Both the position numbers and the translations under genes were made by a program. DNA of 64,000 bases from Isoetes taiwanensis (Eukaryota > Streptophyta > Lycopodiopsida > Isoetales > Isoetaceae). The notes below the pieces were generated by a model. The model searched no databases and was not told the DNA's origin. It saw only the letters and a list, made by a program, of their open reading frames with translations. Location of the stretch: assembly GCA_021234155.1 (NCBI GenBank), contig JAJEKV010000013.1:1945565-2009564 (forward strand), read 5' to 3'. Of this stretch, positions 19,809-31,285 are shown piece by piece (the stretch's first letter is position 1; the number at the start of each line of letters is the position of its first letter).

Positions 19809-21401
19809 TGTGACGTTCCAGGGGAATATACGCTATAAATACGTATATTCCTGGATATGTAGCCTTGTATGCCTTAGAAAGTGGCAAGGGGTGCACATCT
19901 AAGTTAATTGTTTAACTTAGATAACCTTAGGATAAGGCCCATTTCCACATGGCCTTATCCTATTGGGCAACTGCCACACGGCCTCATCCTAGTGGTGCCA
20001 CGTGGCATCCCATGTGGACCCACACCTATATTGGCTCTAACCCTAACCCTAGACCCTTTTCCCTGACCTTAGCACCTGAACTCTCATCTACGTGCCCGAA
20101 ACCCCGTTTCGAGCATCGTTCGTCATAGCCTAGCCTGGAGCAGCAGCCCCTGGAAGGTGTGCATGATCGTAGAGGAAGCAAGCCTTCGACCCACGTCAAG
20201 GAGCATGGAAACGCCAGGGATGGGAGGAAGCGCTTCTGGAGGTAGGTTGAGTAGAGTTCATGTTAGTTCATCGGGAAGTTAGTACTCCAGATGGGTTAGT
20301 ATTTTGTGTCTAGAGTAGAGCCACCCTAGAACCTTTGTTGAACATCTTGAACCCTAATCAAGGAACCCTAACTGTTAGTTAGATATGTATGATTAGGTTA
20401 AGATGTTCATATGATACTGATCATGATGTGATGTATGTGATGTTGGTTGATCATGTTGCTCCTCTTGTATTGGGAAGGGGGGTAGAGACCTAGGGCCATA
20501 TGTAGTATGCTCCTAGTGTAGATCCCCTTAGTTCTATTATTTTGCCTGTGCATAGGAACCCACTTAGGGGCTATGGAAGCTATGGTGTGACTCAGCACTA
20601 CACAACGGGGCTAGAGGCAAGGTGGAGGGAGGATCCCTGCCGAGTGGGGGGGCTACGGGGATCCCATAGTGGGCTAGGCTTATGGTGGTCACTTGTGGTG
20701 GGCGAGCATGGGTCCGACACCTCCCGGGCGATGGTGTGCCATGCCTCTCAAGAGTTGCAAAGTGTCGCCTTGACTCTTGTTTTGGGGGTTCGGTCGGGCA
20801 CGAATCGTGTGTCGCCCACGATTCTCTAGCAGCCGTGGAGCCTCTAGGCCCCAGGAAGGGGGAGATGCAACCCTTCCTACCTCCAGCGGACGAGGGGAGA
20901 TGCAACCTGGAGTAGTCCCGATGGGTGATGCCATGGGATCGCGTATCCGAAAGGTTAGAGTCATGCCAGAGCCTGATTTAGCCCATCTGCAAAGTATGCA
21001 CAGGAGGGGCGGATGGAGTGGTCAACCCTAGCCATTGTCTTATGCCAGCCCCGCCATTGTTATGATTCGGTCTGTTCTATCTTGAGGCCTATCCAGTCAG
21101 TCGACTTCCTTATCATGTTTTATGGCATATGATTATGTTCTTTGCATCTATAGATATGTGGTTGAGCTACCCTTCGAGGTAGTATGTTGTATTGTATTGC
21201 TAGTTCTGACGATGTTTGTGCTTCCTCTGTGATAGAAGTCCATAGGGGAAGGGCGCGCAAGACACCTTCGTGTCCCCTTCCCGCACTACGATCATCTCAG
21301 AGTGCGGTATAGACGGAGGGCCCGTGCGGTTGAAGGACCGGATGGGGGATTTCCTGCCAAGTGTACGGCCGGGTGCCGTATGTTTAGCAGGGAGCATCAC
21401 A
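19809..21401 (+). repeat. 3' LTR of the chromovirus
   Basis: It begins TGTGACGTTCCAGGGG and ends GCATCACA, followed by the GTTTC target duplication at 21,402-21,406. At 1,593 bp it is 48 bp shorter than the 5' LTR because of the two indels noted there and many small ones. Confidence 0.93.
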
Positions 21402-21406
21402 GTTTC
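21402..21406. repeat. 5-bp target-site duplication, right copy
   Basis: GTTTC matches 7,055-7,059. Together the two copies fix the element borders. Confidence 0.9.
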
Positions 21407-21890
21407 CATAGTGTCTGTTGATTCTACCACTAAAAATATCTCAATTTAGCCCCAATTTAACCGCATTCTACTCCATCTGCCTCGAAACATGCTTTAAGTA
21501 ACTTCTTCTTAGAATAATAGCTAACAATCTTCCCTCGAAGGATAGCTTCTTCTATGAATTCAATGTATTTTCCCCTTATCCATTCTTCCCCAAATTCAAG
21601 TGCAGGAACCACGATCATGCGTCTTGTTAAATCCTTAACAAAATCATCATCGTGTAATCTTCTACATGGGCATCCCCTTGCAACAAGAATGAGGTGAAGC
21701 AGTGTAGGATCAACTAAAAAAGAAATCAAAGATCATGTAGGGGTCGGAAGGCATGCCAAACTCTATTTCACAGAGCCAGATTTGGGGAAGGAACGGCTCT
21801 TTTGGGGCTTCTATTCCAGCCATTGGATCTTGATGAGGTGGCACCACAAGTGCAGTAGGATAAAAAAGTGAAGCCCACAGCTCCATTCCC
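21407..21890 (-). pseudogene. Unrecognised gene, upstream part (split by the chromovirus)
   Basis: Minus-strand translation gives MELWASLFYPTALVVPPHQD (ATG at 21,886) through EFGMPSDPYMIFDF. After a TTTTTTAG acceptor-like site it continues DPTLLHLILVARGCPCRRLH, DDDFVKDLTRRMIVVPALEF and KYIEFIEEAILRGKIVSYYS, ending KACFEADGVECG. A second acceptor-like TTTTTAG near 21,436 is followed by STDTMET and then the chromovirus insertion site. The remainder lies at 6,510-7,054. The coding character is clear, but I cannot name the protein. Whether it was alive before the insertion is unknown. Confidence 0.6.
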
Positions 21891-22239
21891 GCCAGCCAAC
21901 TTTACTGGTAAGTAGTTAGAGCTTCTATATAGGAAAAACTTTTCCATTAGATAAACTTTAAAATAGGAAAGTATATGACAGACGGGGAAAGAAGAGGTTA
22001 AAAAGGGCATTTTTTGCCCTTTTTCAAATCATTGTATTATTTGAAATATTGTCCCAATCCAATGAAACTTTGTAAGATCATTTAAGATCAAGTTAGCAAC
22101 CATATCCAATTGTTAGAATTAAAATTTCATAAATATGTTAAGAGAATTATGGATTTAAGTGCTAGGGGATCAGGTGGACCAATTCTGGTCCATGGATCAA
22201 GGATGGTCTGCGGGACCACTCTAGCATTAAGAGGTACAA

Positions 22240-23650
22240 AACTCGTATTAATACTTTAGGTACTAGGGAATTTGTATCATACTTACCTTATGCTACTGCT
22301 CCTGAGAGACTCCTAACTGCCATAATCTTTCCCACAAATTCCCCTAGGTACTAAGTCAAAAGCCTTTGCAAAATCTACAAGCATACGCATCTTCCCGTTT
22401 ATTTCTGTTGTCTTCTCAAGGCCCACAACATGAAAATATGATCGGTGGTGGAGTGTCTAGACCTGAACCCTGCCTATCTAAGGGCACGTAACTTCGTGTC
22501 TTCTGCCCATGCCGTCAATTGATGCTTAAGAATTTTGACTAGTAGTTTTGCAAACAATGAGGTGACCATGATTGTGCAGTAGTTAGCGGGGCATTGAGGA
22601 TCATCTACCTTGTGCATTAGAACCACTCTGGTGGCAGTCCATTGCAGGGGGATACATTCTTGAAGTGCCCTATTGAACAAGCTAGCCAAGATGGAGATAA
22701 TTTGTGGCTCTACCCACTTTAATATTTGCTTGTATGTCACCTGCGACCTTGCCATTTGTGAGATGTTGTTGCAAGCCTTTAGCAAAATCTGCCTCTGTTA
22801 TAACCAATGCTGGGTCTCTCTCTACTGGTATCTCATTTTGAACCCTGGATCATAAAGCTGCAGCAAGTACTGCAACCACTGTTTTCAAAGAGATGTTTCC
22901 CGTAGGTTCCATAGGTTTTTGTAGCACTCTTCTCCAAAATGTCTGTTGTTGATGATCAAGGCAGTAGATCATTTCCTATCGATGCTTCGCAATGTACTAT
23001 GCCTTCCTTGCCTTTATGATAGCATATGACCTAAAAGTGGGGTCAACAATCTGCCCAAGCCAATAGTTACATTCCTTATTATACATCAAACCCCTTGTTT
23101 CAAAGGAAGGTAGTCGAATGTGAAGGCCTCCTTGTGCATCTTCTTCCAAAATAGTTATCTGTGACGCACAGAAAGACGGTGACTAAATTGCCAGTTTGTT
23201 GCTCCAAAGTGAGAAGCTGCTGAATTTTCAATAACTCTTTTGTTATTCTGCTTGGTCATAATCCAAGCAAAGCTGAGGCAGTGAAAGTTAGCTAGGCATT
23301 GGGTCTACATAGTTGCCAGTCTATCTCAAAGATGAGGGATTGGTGATCTGAATCCACCTCCTCATATCTAATAGTCATTCCCACATGCAAATGGTGAGGT
23401 GTATATCTTTTTTGCCCACAAGCACATAATCCGCAATGCTAGTAGAACTCCCCCCTCCCTCCCCATCCCCCCCCCCCCCTCCCATTCCCCTATTGGCAAG
23501 TGTTGAAGGAGGAAGATGGCTACTGTGTGAGACCATTGCAGATAAGCAAGTCGAGGATGTTATGCATCTGAAGCAACTGCCTTTCGAATCATGTGATGAT
23601 GATCTATATCTTTCGATGTGTGTGATGTCTTCCAATGTCCGTCGCCAAAA
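22240..23650 (-). pseudogene. Non-LTR retrotransposon (LINE) endonuclease-RT remnant
   Basis: From high to low coordinates, the minus strand shows the end of an AP endonuclease (STSIADYVLVGKKDIH and SDHQSLIFEIDW, with the SDHxxL motif), the linker before RT, and RT motifs: QECIPLQWTATRVVLMHKVD, PANYCTIMVTSLFAKLLVKI, AGFRSRHSTTDHIF and MRMLVDFAKAFDLVPR (motif A with its catalytic Asp). Stops and frameshifts are frequent, and the YADD part is not visible. A C-run near 23,467 interrupts the endonuclease part. This is an old 3'-truncated copy. Confidence 0.85.
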
Positions 23651-23659
23651 TACTTCAAT

Positions 23660-25080
23660 CGTGTGGTGCTGCGGGTTTCCACATTGTTTTTAAACCCATA
23701 GCTACATGTAACAATTATGTCTGTCTATTTTGTGCAATGAAACTGAAGGTGTCAATCCAGTCTTATATTCTGCCATGTCCATGTTTGCCCCCCGCACTCA
23801 TTGAACAACGAATGGTGATGATACCATGACAGATCTACTATCGTTCGATCAACGTGTTCCCATGTTTTCATAAGGAAAAACTGAATCTATATCCCTATCT
23901 ATCTTGATTATATATGTCTTGATAATTTTCCAAATCTACCCAAGCAAGACCTTGTCATACATATTACTGGCAACGCACTGCTTGAAATCATGTAGCTTAC
24001 TAAGCTAAAATCCATATAGCCTATAAGGTTTGGGAATGAGTTTTTAGGGCTTTTTGTTTAACCAAAGTGGCTAGAAAGCCGAAAAGACCAAGTTTTCTTA
24101 GTTTCAATAGTTATTTCTCGGTATGTGACATGCCTTGTTCGATCTAGTATTTCCGAGTGCTCAACAGCTCCATATATCGACTACTTCAGAGGGTGATGGC
24201 AGAAGAAGAAATTGCGCTCCAAAAACTTGCCAATTATACAGATCACCAGTTGGACAAGAGTTGGAGGCGATTCTTTGGTTCTTTGGTTTTAGTATTTTTA
24301 CTTTATCTTCTTTGGCCCCATGCCCTTCTTCATTCAAGCCACAAGGGGCTGTAACTTTGATAAAGAATTATTTGCAAGCCTAGCAGTGGGGAAGCCATGA
24401 GTTGAAGATGGATCAAGGCCTGACATATAACTTTCGAAAACAAAGGAAAATGAATATGCAGAGGCATATGCATTGTCGTGTTTTTATGTGCATAGACTGG
24501 AGAAGGGCTTGCTACCTTGGAGTTGGATCCGACGTTGCCTTCTTGTGTTATTTGCTTGTTTTAAATTGTTGATTTCAGGATTTCAGGCCCTGGTGCGATT
24601 TTGCCCTTAATTCTAAAAATGGCAAAATACAACTTAACTATCCTTGTCACAAGATGTAACAAATTAGAAAATGCCGACACTGTAAATTACATGTGTGCAT
24701 ATAGATCCATATATGCACAAAAAAATATGTGTTCATCGTACAAGACAGAAAGAAATGTAATAAGCTGACCCTTCTTGATTTCCAACATCCCTGTGGGTGC
24801 TGGGGGCATGGTGGACCATATGCGAACTCTATATAATGAGCCCTTTCAAGGTTGCCGAAGCTCCCCAGCGCTTTATTGGCTTCTAGAATCTAAGGGGAAG
24901 GCATCATGCAAATTCCCATTGCCATAAGCTAATCATCAAGGATCGCTAAAGTGAATCACAAGGGTGTGGATTATAGGGTGTGGCAGATTCATTGCTTCAT
25001 ATGGAAAAGACAAAATTGTACTGCCACATTAGAATAATCTAGATTCCCAGAAGCCAATCATATAAGAATCCCCTAGGTGC
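23660..25080. other. Stretch without a supported gene
   Basis: It may include the decayed 5' end of the LINE (to about 24,000). Two overlapping open frames at 24,135-24,383 have no motif I recognise. No RNA gene or clear repeat was seen. Confidence 0.4.
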
Positions 25081-25082
25081 AT

Positions 25083-25890
25083 GGTGAGATTGAGCCAATT
25101 AAAATTAGGAAAAAAACTACCAAAATGCCCCTATGAGTTTATTTAATTACCAAAATGCCCTTATGAGTTCCAAAATTACCAAAATGCCCCTAACTCAAAT
25201 CAATATACAAGTAAATTACCAATCCTAGTAGTAATGATTGTACTAGCCCATTGTATGGGTCCCATGACCTATTGGTCTTCGTGGACGTTAAAAAAACTAT
25301 TCTATTCTATTCTAGTAAATTACCAATTTGCCCTTACACACCAAACTTAATTACCAAAAAGGCATCACATACCAATTTTGATCAATCTACATCAAATTTA
25401 ATTATCAAAATATCTTATACATCAAACTTAATTACTAAAATACCCTTAAACGGCCTTGTTGTGACACTTACAAGGAGCCAGCGTTTCTTGTGGTTTTAGC
25501 GCACGATGATGCTATTGAAGGCATGTTACCACCAACCACATGCAGACCTCCTAGACATCTAAAATCTAAACATATGCGCACAGGAGAAGAAGATGTAGAG
25601 AAGAGGAATATCTTTATGGAAGATGCAATAGAAGAGACACAATGCATGCAGTTGTAGGGCTCCAATTCGGTGATGATTGTGACTTCTGTAATCTCTCTGT
25701 TGAATTTAAACTTCTATTCTTGAAGCATTTAGTATAAATTGAGTAGAATAAGTATGTAAGGGCATTGGTAATTAAGTTTGGTATCTAGGGGTATTTTGAT
25801 AATTAAGTTTGATGTGTAAGGGCAAATTGGTAATTTGTTTGTATGTTTATTTTATACAAGAAATTTATCGCGGCGGCCAAGGCCGCCGCG
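25083..25890. mobile_element. Inverted-repeat element built of AAATGCCCTTA-type repeats
   Basis: The left part (25,108-25,450) is a tandem array of TTACCAAAATGCCC/TTATGAG-like words. The right part (about 25,755-25,845) holds the same words in reverse complement: 25,317-25,352 matches the complement of about 25,808-25,843 at all but one position. The middle (25,460-25,740) is unique. A G+C-rich palindrome follows at 25,869-25,890: CGCGGCGGCC, AA, GGCCGCCGCG, nested in AGAAAT...ATTTCT. Similar A/T-plus-TGCCC words occur at about 36,450-36,520 and 41,890-42,060, so this is a dispersed family. Borders and class are not resolved. Confidence 0.55.
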
Positions 25891-26110
25891 AACATTTCTC
25901 TTTCCCAATCTTCTTATCTTTACTCGCTTACATGCTAAAATTTTACTCGGACTATGTATTAGTTTGAGAAGATACGGGATTTGAACTTGTGCTATTGCCT
26001 TGTGTTAATTTGCCCATATAATAATACATCATAAGGTTATCGCTTTTGTCACTTCCATTGTACTTGCAGCGGAAGGTCGAATAGTGGAACTTACACAATT
26101 TTAGTTTCTC

Positions 26111-26335
26111 AAAACTATTATTATGTTGGTTCATATATGATTTGTCCCTTGTCTGGAATGTTATGTAGCAAGGTTCCTTCTTGGATGAGTGCAAGTACCG
26201 CTCTTGCATCCTGCACTGACCTCAAAACTACTATTATATTGGCTCGTATATGGTTTGGCCTTAAGTCCTGATCTAAAATGTTATGTAGCAAGGTTCCTTC
26301 TTCGGTGAGTGCAATTGCCCGTGCAGATGCATTAA
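26111..26335. repeat. Tandem duplication, about 117 bp
   Basis: CAAAACTATTATTATGTTGG through GCAAGGTTCCTTCTTGGATG recurs about 117 bp downstream with scattered changes (26,225 onwards). Confidence 0.7.
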
Positions 26336-26386
26336 TTTTCGAGGAGGCAGTGTGGAATGTGTTTCCCAAGTATAAAACATTAAGTT

Positions 26387-26638
26387 TTGTTTTTGGAGAT
26401 AACTTTTATTGGAGGCAAAATAATTAATACTGCTGACATTGCACTTTCTCCATTTGCCATAGATCTTCCGTCACTGGAAGAGATATTAGGGCTGAAGATT
26501 CCAGAGACTTGTCAGCATTTGCAAAGATTCTTACAATCTTTGCGAGATCACCAAGTTGTGAAGATTCCAAGTGTTGAGAAGAAAAGTGATTTTATGAGGA
26601 CCCGTTTAATGAACAAATTGGCAGCCAAATGCTCCTGA
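26387..26638 (+). CDS. Unrecognised 83-aa ORF, possibly a terminal exon
   Basis: I do not recognise this product. From LPSLEEILGLKIPETCQHLQ onward the composition is protein-like (helical, charged, ending MRTRLMNKLAAKCS), and it follows a CCATTTGCCATAG acceptor-like site at about 26,455. The first ~24 codons look non-coding. No partner exon was found upstream. Confidence 0.25.
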   Translation: MFLEITFIGGKIINTADIALSPFAIDLPSLEEILGLKIPETCQHLQRFLQSLRDHQVVKIPSVEKKSDFMRTRLMNKLAAKCS

Positions 26639-26639
26639 T

Positions 26640-27765
26640 TTCATTTCTGCAATGTCTATGTAATTATTCTTTTTTTGAACTTTTCCTGTCATAAAGGACT
26701 TCTTTCATTTGTTTAATCTCCAGTTATTATCAATTGTTTTAATCTTCAATTGTACTTTATGCTACATCTTAAAGAACCAATCACCATTGTTTTATTTCAA
26801 TTCTTTAACCCCCATTTTATCTCTTTTGTCACTGCTATATACATATTAAGGAACCAATCATCTTTGAATATAGATATTCATAGAAGTGAAAGATCGCTTG
26901 AATTATTAATATTTTCTCCATAGCATAGTTTGCAGGTCCTTTTTTGATTGCCTCCATAGCATAGTTTGCAGATCCTTTTTTGATTGCCTGTAGGGGGCAA
27001 CTCGTGGGGATGTATGTGGGATTGATCAATGGAAGGCGTAGATTTAGTTAAACATTCTGTAGAATATTATGAAATTTTTGGATGAGTGGTCGCGGTTGTT
27101 TGGGCTAGTTTGACAGGGGAAATGGTGGAGATTCATCGCAGCCTACATGGAATGGAAGGGAGATGATGTAATGTCTAGTTGGGGGCAAGTAGAGGCAGCC
27201 GAAGGCGAAATCGGGGTAGAGGCAGCGGTGAAAGGAAGCACGGACGTATTACCTCCCAAAGACTTGAATCACGGTCTTTCGATTGATGATATTTGTTGTT
27301 TCTAAATGTTAATGAATTAAGCCACGTTTTATCTTGAGAAGCATATCTATTTGTTCCCGGTTATGTGTTAAATTGAAAGGACATCTCTCGAATTTTCGAG
27401 AGAGGCATTGTTATGAGTCTACTCGGGACTCTAGGAGGCGGTTATCTTTCAAAACCTCTTGTGTCTTTGTATTATTTTAGAATCTTTGGTTGGGAATGGT
27501 GAGTTTTTTTTTTCAGCTCATTCAAAGCAAGTAGGCGATGCAAAGTGTTATTTTCGGGGCATGCCGAATTTGGGATAATTTAGAAAGGCATGGAGGTATT
27601 GTAAAATATGCCTTGTAAAGTATTGATCCAGAAAAGTTAAATTGAAGCTTGTTGGTGGAGTCAAATCGAACTCTCCTACACATTAAGGGTAACTTTAATT
27701 TCACCACGAGCGTAATGAACAAAAACTTCATTATCTAGGTCTTTGCGTAGAAAAACCTTAGCTCA
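26640..27765. other. AT-rich stretch without a supported gene
   Basis: A direct duplication of TCCATAGCATAGTTTGCAG (26,919 and 26,951) is the only structure I noticed. Confidence 0.4.
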
Positions 27766-28200
27766 CACCAACAACTTCCGTACCGATCCGGACCTCCATA
27801 TTCATTATCGAGCTTGCTCTGTTAAAGCCCGGACAAATGATTTTCCAATGCTCCACCATCTGCGGCTCGAAATTGATCGGCCCCTGCGGCCAAGCTTATC
27901 ATCGGCATAGCCAAACATATGCTTTCCATAACCGAATTGCATCCGCTAGTGTGTTATAAATTGCGCCACCGACACGTGCTCCAAAATTTCACTCTGCGGT
28001 GCCCAATTCACCATCATCCCCTGTTTTTCTCCTTCCCCCGTCAAAAATTCTTCGGCATTTTTGATGCGGTTTCTACCCGGATCCGCCATGAAGCTCCATA
28101 AAAATGGTTGCTTGCTTAACTCCAACCCAATTGCTAGCTCTTCCAATTGTTCGTGGTATCTTTGCAAGCGTTCCAAATGCTATGTATAAAAGGGTGAAAT
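27766..28200 (-). pseudogene. UDP-glycosyltransferase fragment (family 1 UGT, PSPG box)
   Basis: Plant UGTs transfer sugar from UDP-sugar to small molecules; the C-terminal PSPG box binds the donor. The minus strand reads YIAFGTLAKI, then in a second frame LEELAIGLELSKQPFLWSFM and MMVNWAPQSEILEHVSVAQF with ITH, then after loss of the HCGW segment NSVMESICLAMPMI and AGADQFR. The HCGWNS core is damaged, frames change at least twice, and sequence upstream of YIAFGT (higher coordinates) is unrelated. It is therefore a truncated C-terminal fragment covering roughly the last 140 residues of a ~470-residue enzyme. Confidence 0.88.
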
Positions 28201-28525
28201 ATCGGTGGGTAGCAAAAACGCGACCCAAACACCGAAGACCGGCACCCAAAATACATTTTTTCCCCACCGTCATACATTTTTTCCCACCCTTCACCTATAT
28301 AGTACCACCTATATTACGCCGATCTATTCGTCTAGCCGGGTGCCGTTTATACAATCATTACGTTTTAGCCCCGATGCGACGACCGACCCACAATAACGGA
28401 ACCACTAGACAAACGAGCGAACTTTCGAATTTGTGTTTTCCAAATCTCTCTTCCCCAACTTTCTCTACTCGCCAAGCAACCCGCTAATTTGCGCTGATTT
28501 CCACTTTATACAAAACGGATCAACC

Positions 28526-30270
28526 ATGGTAAAGAAGGTGATTGATCCGCCCGCTCAAGCAGTAATTCCAACGGAACCCATTATCCGGGTAAGCAAAAAG
28601 CAACAAAACAAAATTTCAATGGGTTTAGGGTTCAACCCTGTTAATTCGATTTTCTTGCATTCTTCCGGGAAAAAAGCGTTCCCTTAAGACCCGGACACGG
28701 CTGATTGCCGGCAGAAGAAGACTTCCATGCGCATTATAAACCGCCAAACGAGGGCGTTCATCCCTCTCAATTTCGAAACGGACCACCTCATATCTGCGGC
28801 AGTAGTACAATGAAGTTTGGGATACCAACGGGGTCATTCCGGCAAAACTTCCATTGACAAGGTGAGGCGAAGCACTAAGAAGCTCTAATAGAGCTTCGAA
28901 GCAAAATATCTGGGGACGGGTTGAAGAACGAGTTAGTTAGAAAGACGATATCATACCTATTTGCATTCAATAAGCGCCGAGCAAAGCAGATCCACGAAGT
29001 TCAAGGTTAATTGGGGCAGCAGTTGCAGAAAGAGTAGAGCCCCAGCAACAAGGTTAAAAGTGAACCGCAAGCAAGGCTCCAAAGTGGCGCGAGGCCAAAG
29101 AAATCTCAGCAAACCACGACCTGAAAGCATAGCGTAAAGGTTTCGAGAGGCACCGGTATTAAATTAGAAGGAGGCCGGCCCATAAGGAGCTTTGCACCGT
29201 GCCCAACAAAGCTTACACGGCTTATGGGGAGAACATATCCGCACGGAAGTCCTATGCAAAGATTTGCGGGGAAACCCTAGACCTTGGCCGGGCTGATTTA
29301 GTCTCCAAGAAGGAGCTAGTTGTCCAGGTCCAGCTAAGGAGCTTTCTTCTTGGCTTCGAAGAGAAATTGCAGAAAATTAAAGACAACATCTCACGTCTTC
29401 AAGCAGTCCACAGTCTTGATGCCGGTGCCTCTGCCGAAGCTCTCGAGCTTGGAGAGAGAGAAAGACATGGCGTAGTACATGCTCAAAGCCCTTGTTGAAA
29501 TGGGGGTGGCCCAATAGATGAGGGGATAGTTCAACAAGGTGGCCACTATAGCCGCCGAGGTTGCAAAAACCGAAGTGCAACTTGCAAAAGCCAGCGGCAT
29601 TTACGTAATCTCAACAAAGCTTAGGGAACTTACAAGGAGAGCTGGCCGCTTGTGAGCATCTATCCCGTGACATTCAAAGTTGCCAATTGGAGATGAGGAG
29701 CGATGTCCACATGCGGTCGGCATTCCGTGATGATTACACCCTAAGTCCGAAGCTGAAATGTGGCCAACGTATATCATGTCACCGCCTCGAGTTTGCTTAT
29801 GGAGAAGAACCACCGCCTCGAATGCCGTAAAACAGTTCAAAGCCAGGCTTAGTGGAGGAATTGGGGAAGCAGTCAAAGCAGAACCCTTTACATCTTTGGG
29901 TGAGACACAAACAAATAGTTGAGACAATTGACCTAGATGAGGTGGTAGCTACAACTCCGGATAGCAGGGGAAAAGGAAGCATGTCAAAACACCTCTTAGT
30001 AAAAGGACCCCCGGACACAAGTCTACAAGGACTCGAACTCCACAAGCAAACGACCAAAAAGGTACACGTTTGTTTCTGAAGTGGGTACATTAGAAGTTGT
30101 CAGAGCGATTGAACGAAGACGAGGCGGTCGGTGACACATTGCAAAGACTGAAAAGACCGTGCTAAAGACACCAACACGGTCCAAAGCGATTCGAGAGTTC
30201 CCGATCTTTGAGAAATACAATATAGTTCCAAATTTGCGGCAGAACCTCTACAAAAGGCCTCCTCTAACAC
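28526..30270 (+). pseudogene. Unknown decayed coding region with coiled-coil character
   Basis: I cannot name the protein. It opens MVKKVIDPPAQAVIPTEPII. Later pieces in shifting frames are strongly protein-like: LVVQVQLRSFLLGFEEKLQK, VAKTEVQLAKASGIYV, RDIQSCQLEMRSDVHMRSAF, GIGEAVKAEPFTSLGE, IDLDEVVATTPDSRGKGSMS, KRYTFVSEVGTLEVVRAIER and TRSKAIREFPIFEKYNIVPN. Heptad-like spacing in the middle suggests a coiled coil. Many single-base shifts break it. A TATAAAAGGG word lies at 28,187-28,196, about 340 bp upstream. Its neighbours are captured gene fragments, so it may be TE cargo or a TE protein. Confidence 0.6.
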
Positions 30271-30274
30271 TTTG

Positions 30275-31285
30275 TTGATGCAGGGGGCATAAGGATGTTG
30301 AAGACCCGAATATAGTGGATAAGCGGTGAACAAGGTTGTGAGGCGAATCACAGCAGCTCACAAGGTCCGGGACCAAAAGGTCCCCGGACCCCGAGAGTGA
30401 GGGTGAGTCGATGATTAGGTTGATGAGGACGTGCCTATAGGCGTGGCACTAGGAAAAAAAAGCTGTCTAATGTAATTTATATGTACTTTCGTTTTGGGGC
30501 CAATTTTGTTTTGCACAAGACTTGGCAAAACGATCGGTTAAAAGGTTTTTGTGTAATACCATAATATATGTTTTTTCCCCATTGTGTCCTTGTAAAATTT
30601 GTTTGAGTTTCAACCTAGGGATCAATATGCATTTGCATGCGAAGGAGAAGGCAGCCACAAGTGGTGCTTTCATCGAATCGAGGTGAAGATAGTGAGAGAA
30701 CCCGCACGGATAATGAAGAAACCAAAGTGCAAAACAAACTCTTACATATAAAGGTGCAATCCAATATTTAAGTTCAAGCGGTTATTTTACTTGTCTTATT
30801 TCACTTGGCATAATGTCCCGCCGGTTTAGGTTGGTAATTGTAGCACCACTTTTGATTTTGCGGGGAGACCAAGGACCCTAAGCCACCACTTGGTACGGGT
30901 TACCGATAGCCGAAACACCCATACATTGGGGACAGGGAGATACTAGTAAGGATGTATCTAGCTATGGCTATCGGCCTCTCCATCACGGGTAGAAAAGATA
31001 AACCGAGTCCAGCCAGATCGCGGCAACTTCCAAAGACGCCCGATAGCACTTCCCAAAGGCACAGTCAAAGACGTCAGATAGCACTTCCCAAAGAGTCCAT
31101 CACGGACAAGCGCGATCACAGCCCATCGACAGTGGTTGCAAACGTCGAGGGATGGACACCCGGACGGAAGTGCATGGTGCTGACATAAATGGTGTATCTC
31201 GGCAATGCATTACCTATGAGGAGAATGAATCAAAAATCTTGCATCCACCACAAAGCGAACCATGTTGTAAAAGAAACTGCAAGTA
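30275..31285. other. Stretch without a supported gene
   Basis: A partly repeated phrase around ATAGCACTTCCCAAAG occurs at 31,046 and 31,079. The open frame at 30,952-31,188 follows this repeat and has no motif. Confidence 0.4.

Larger units (their letters stand above)
7060..21401 (+). mobile_element. Chromovirus (Ty3/gypsy LTR retrotransposon), 14.3 kb, with extra cargo genes
   Basis: All landmarks are present in order on the plus strand: TG...CA LTRs, tRNA-iMet-type PBS, a ~5.8-kb leader with two non-canonical coding regions, gag with a CCHC knuckle, protease remnant, reverse transcriptase, RNase H, integrase with a C-terminal chromodomain, PPT, and a 5-bp target duplication. RT-RNaseH-integrase order places it in Ty3/gypsy and the chromodomain makes it a chromovirus. 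Frameshifts and small deletions in RNase H, integrase and protease show that this copy is not autonomous. At 14.3 kb it is well above the 5-9 kb common for chromoviruses; long LTRs and the cargo leader account for the excess. It interrupts a minus-strand gene or pseudogene. Confidence 0.95.
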
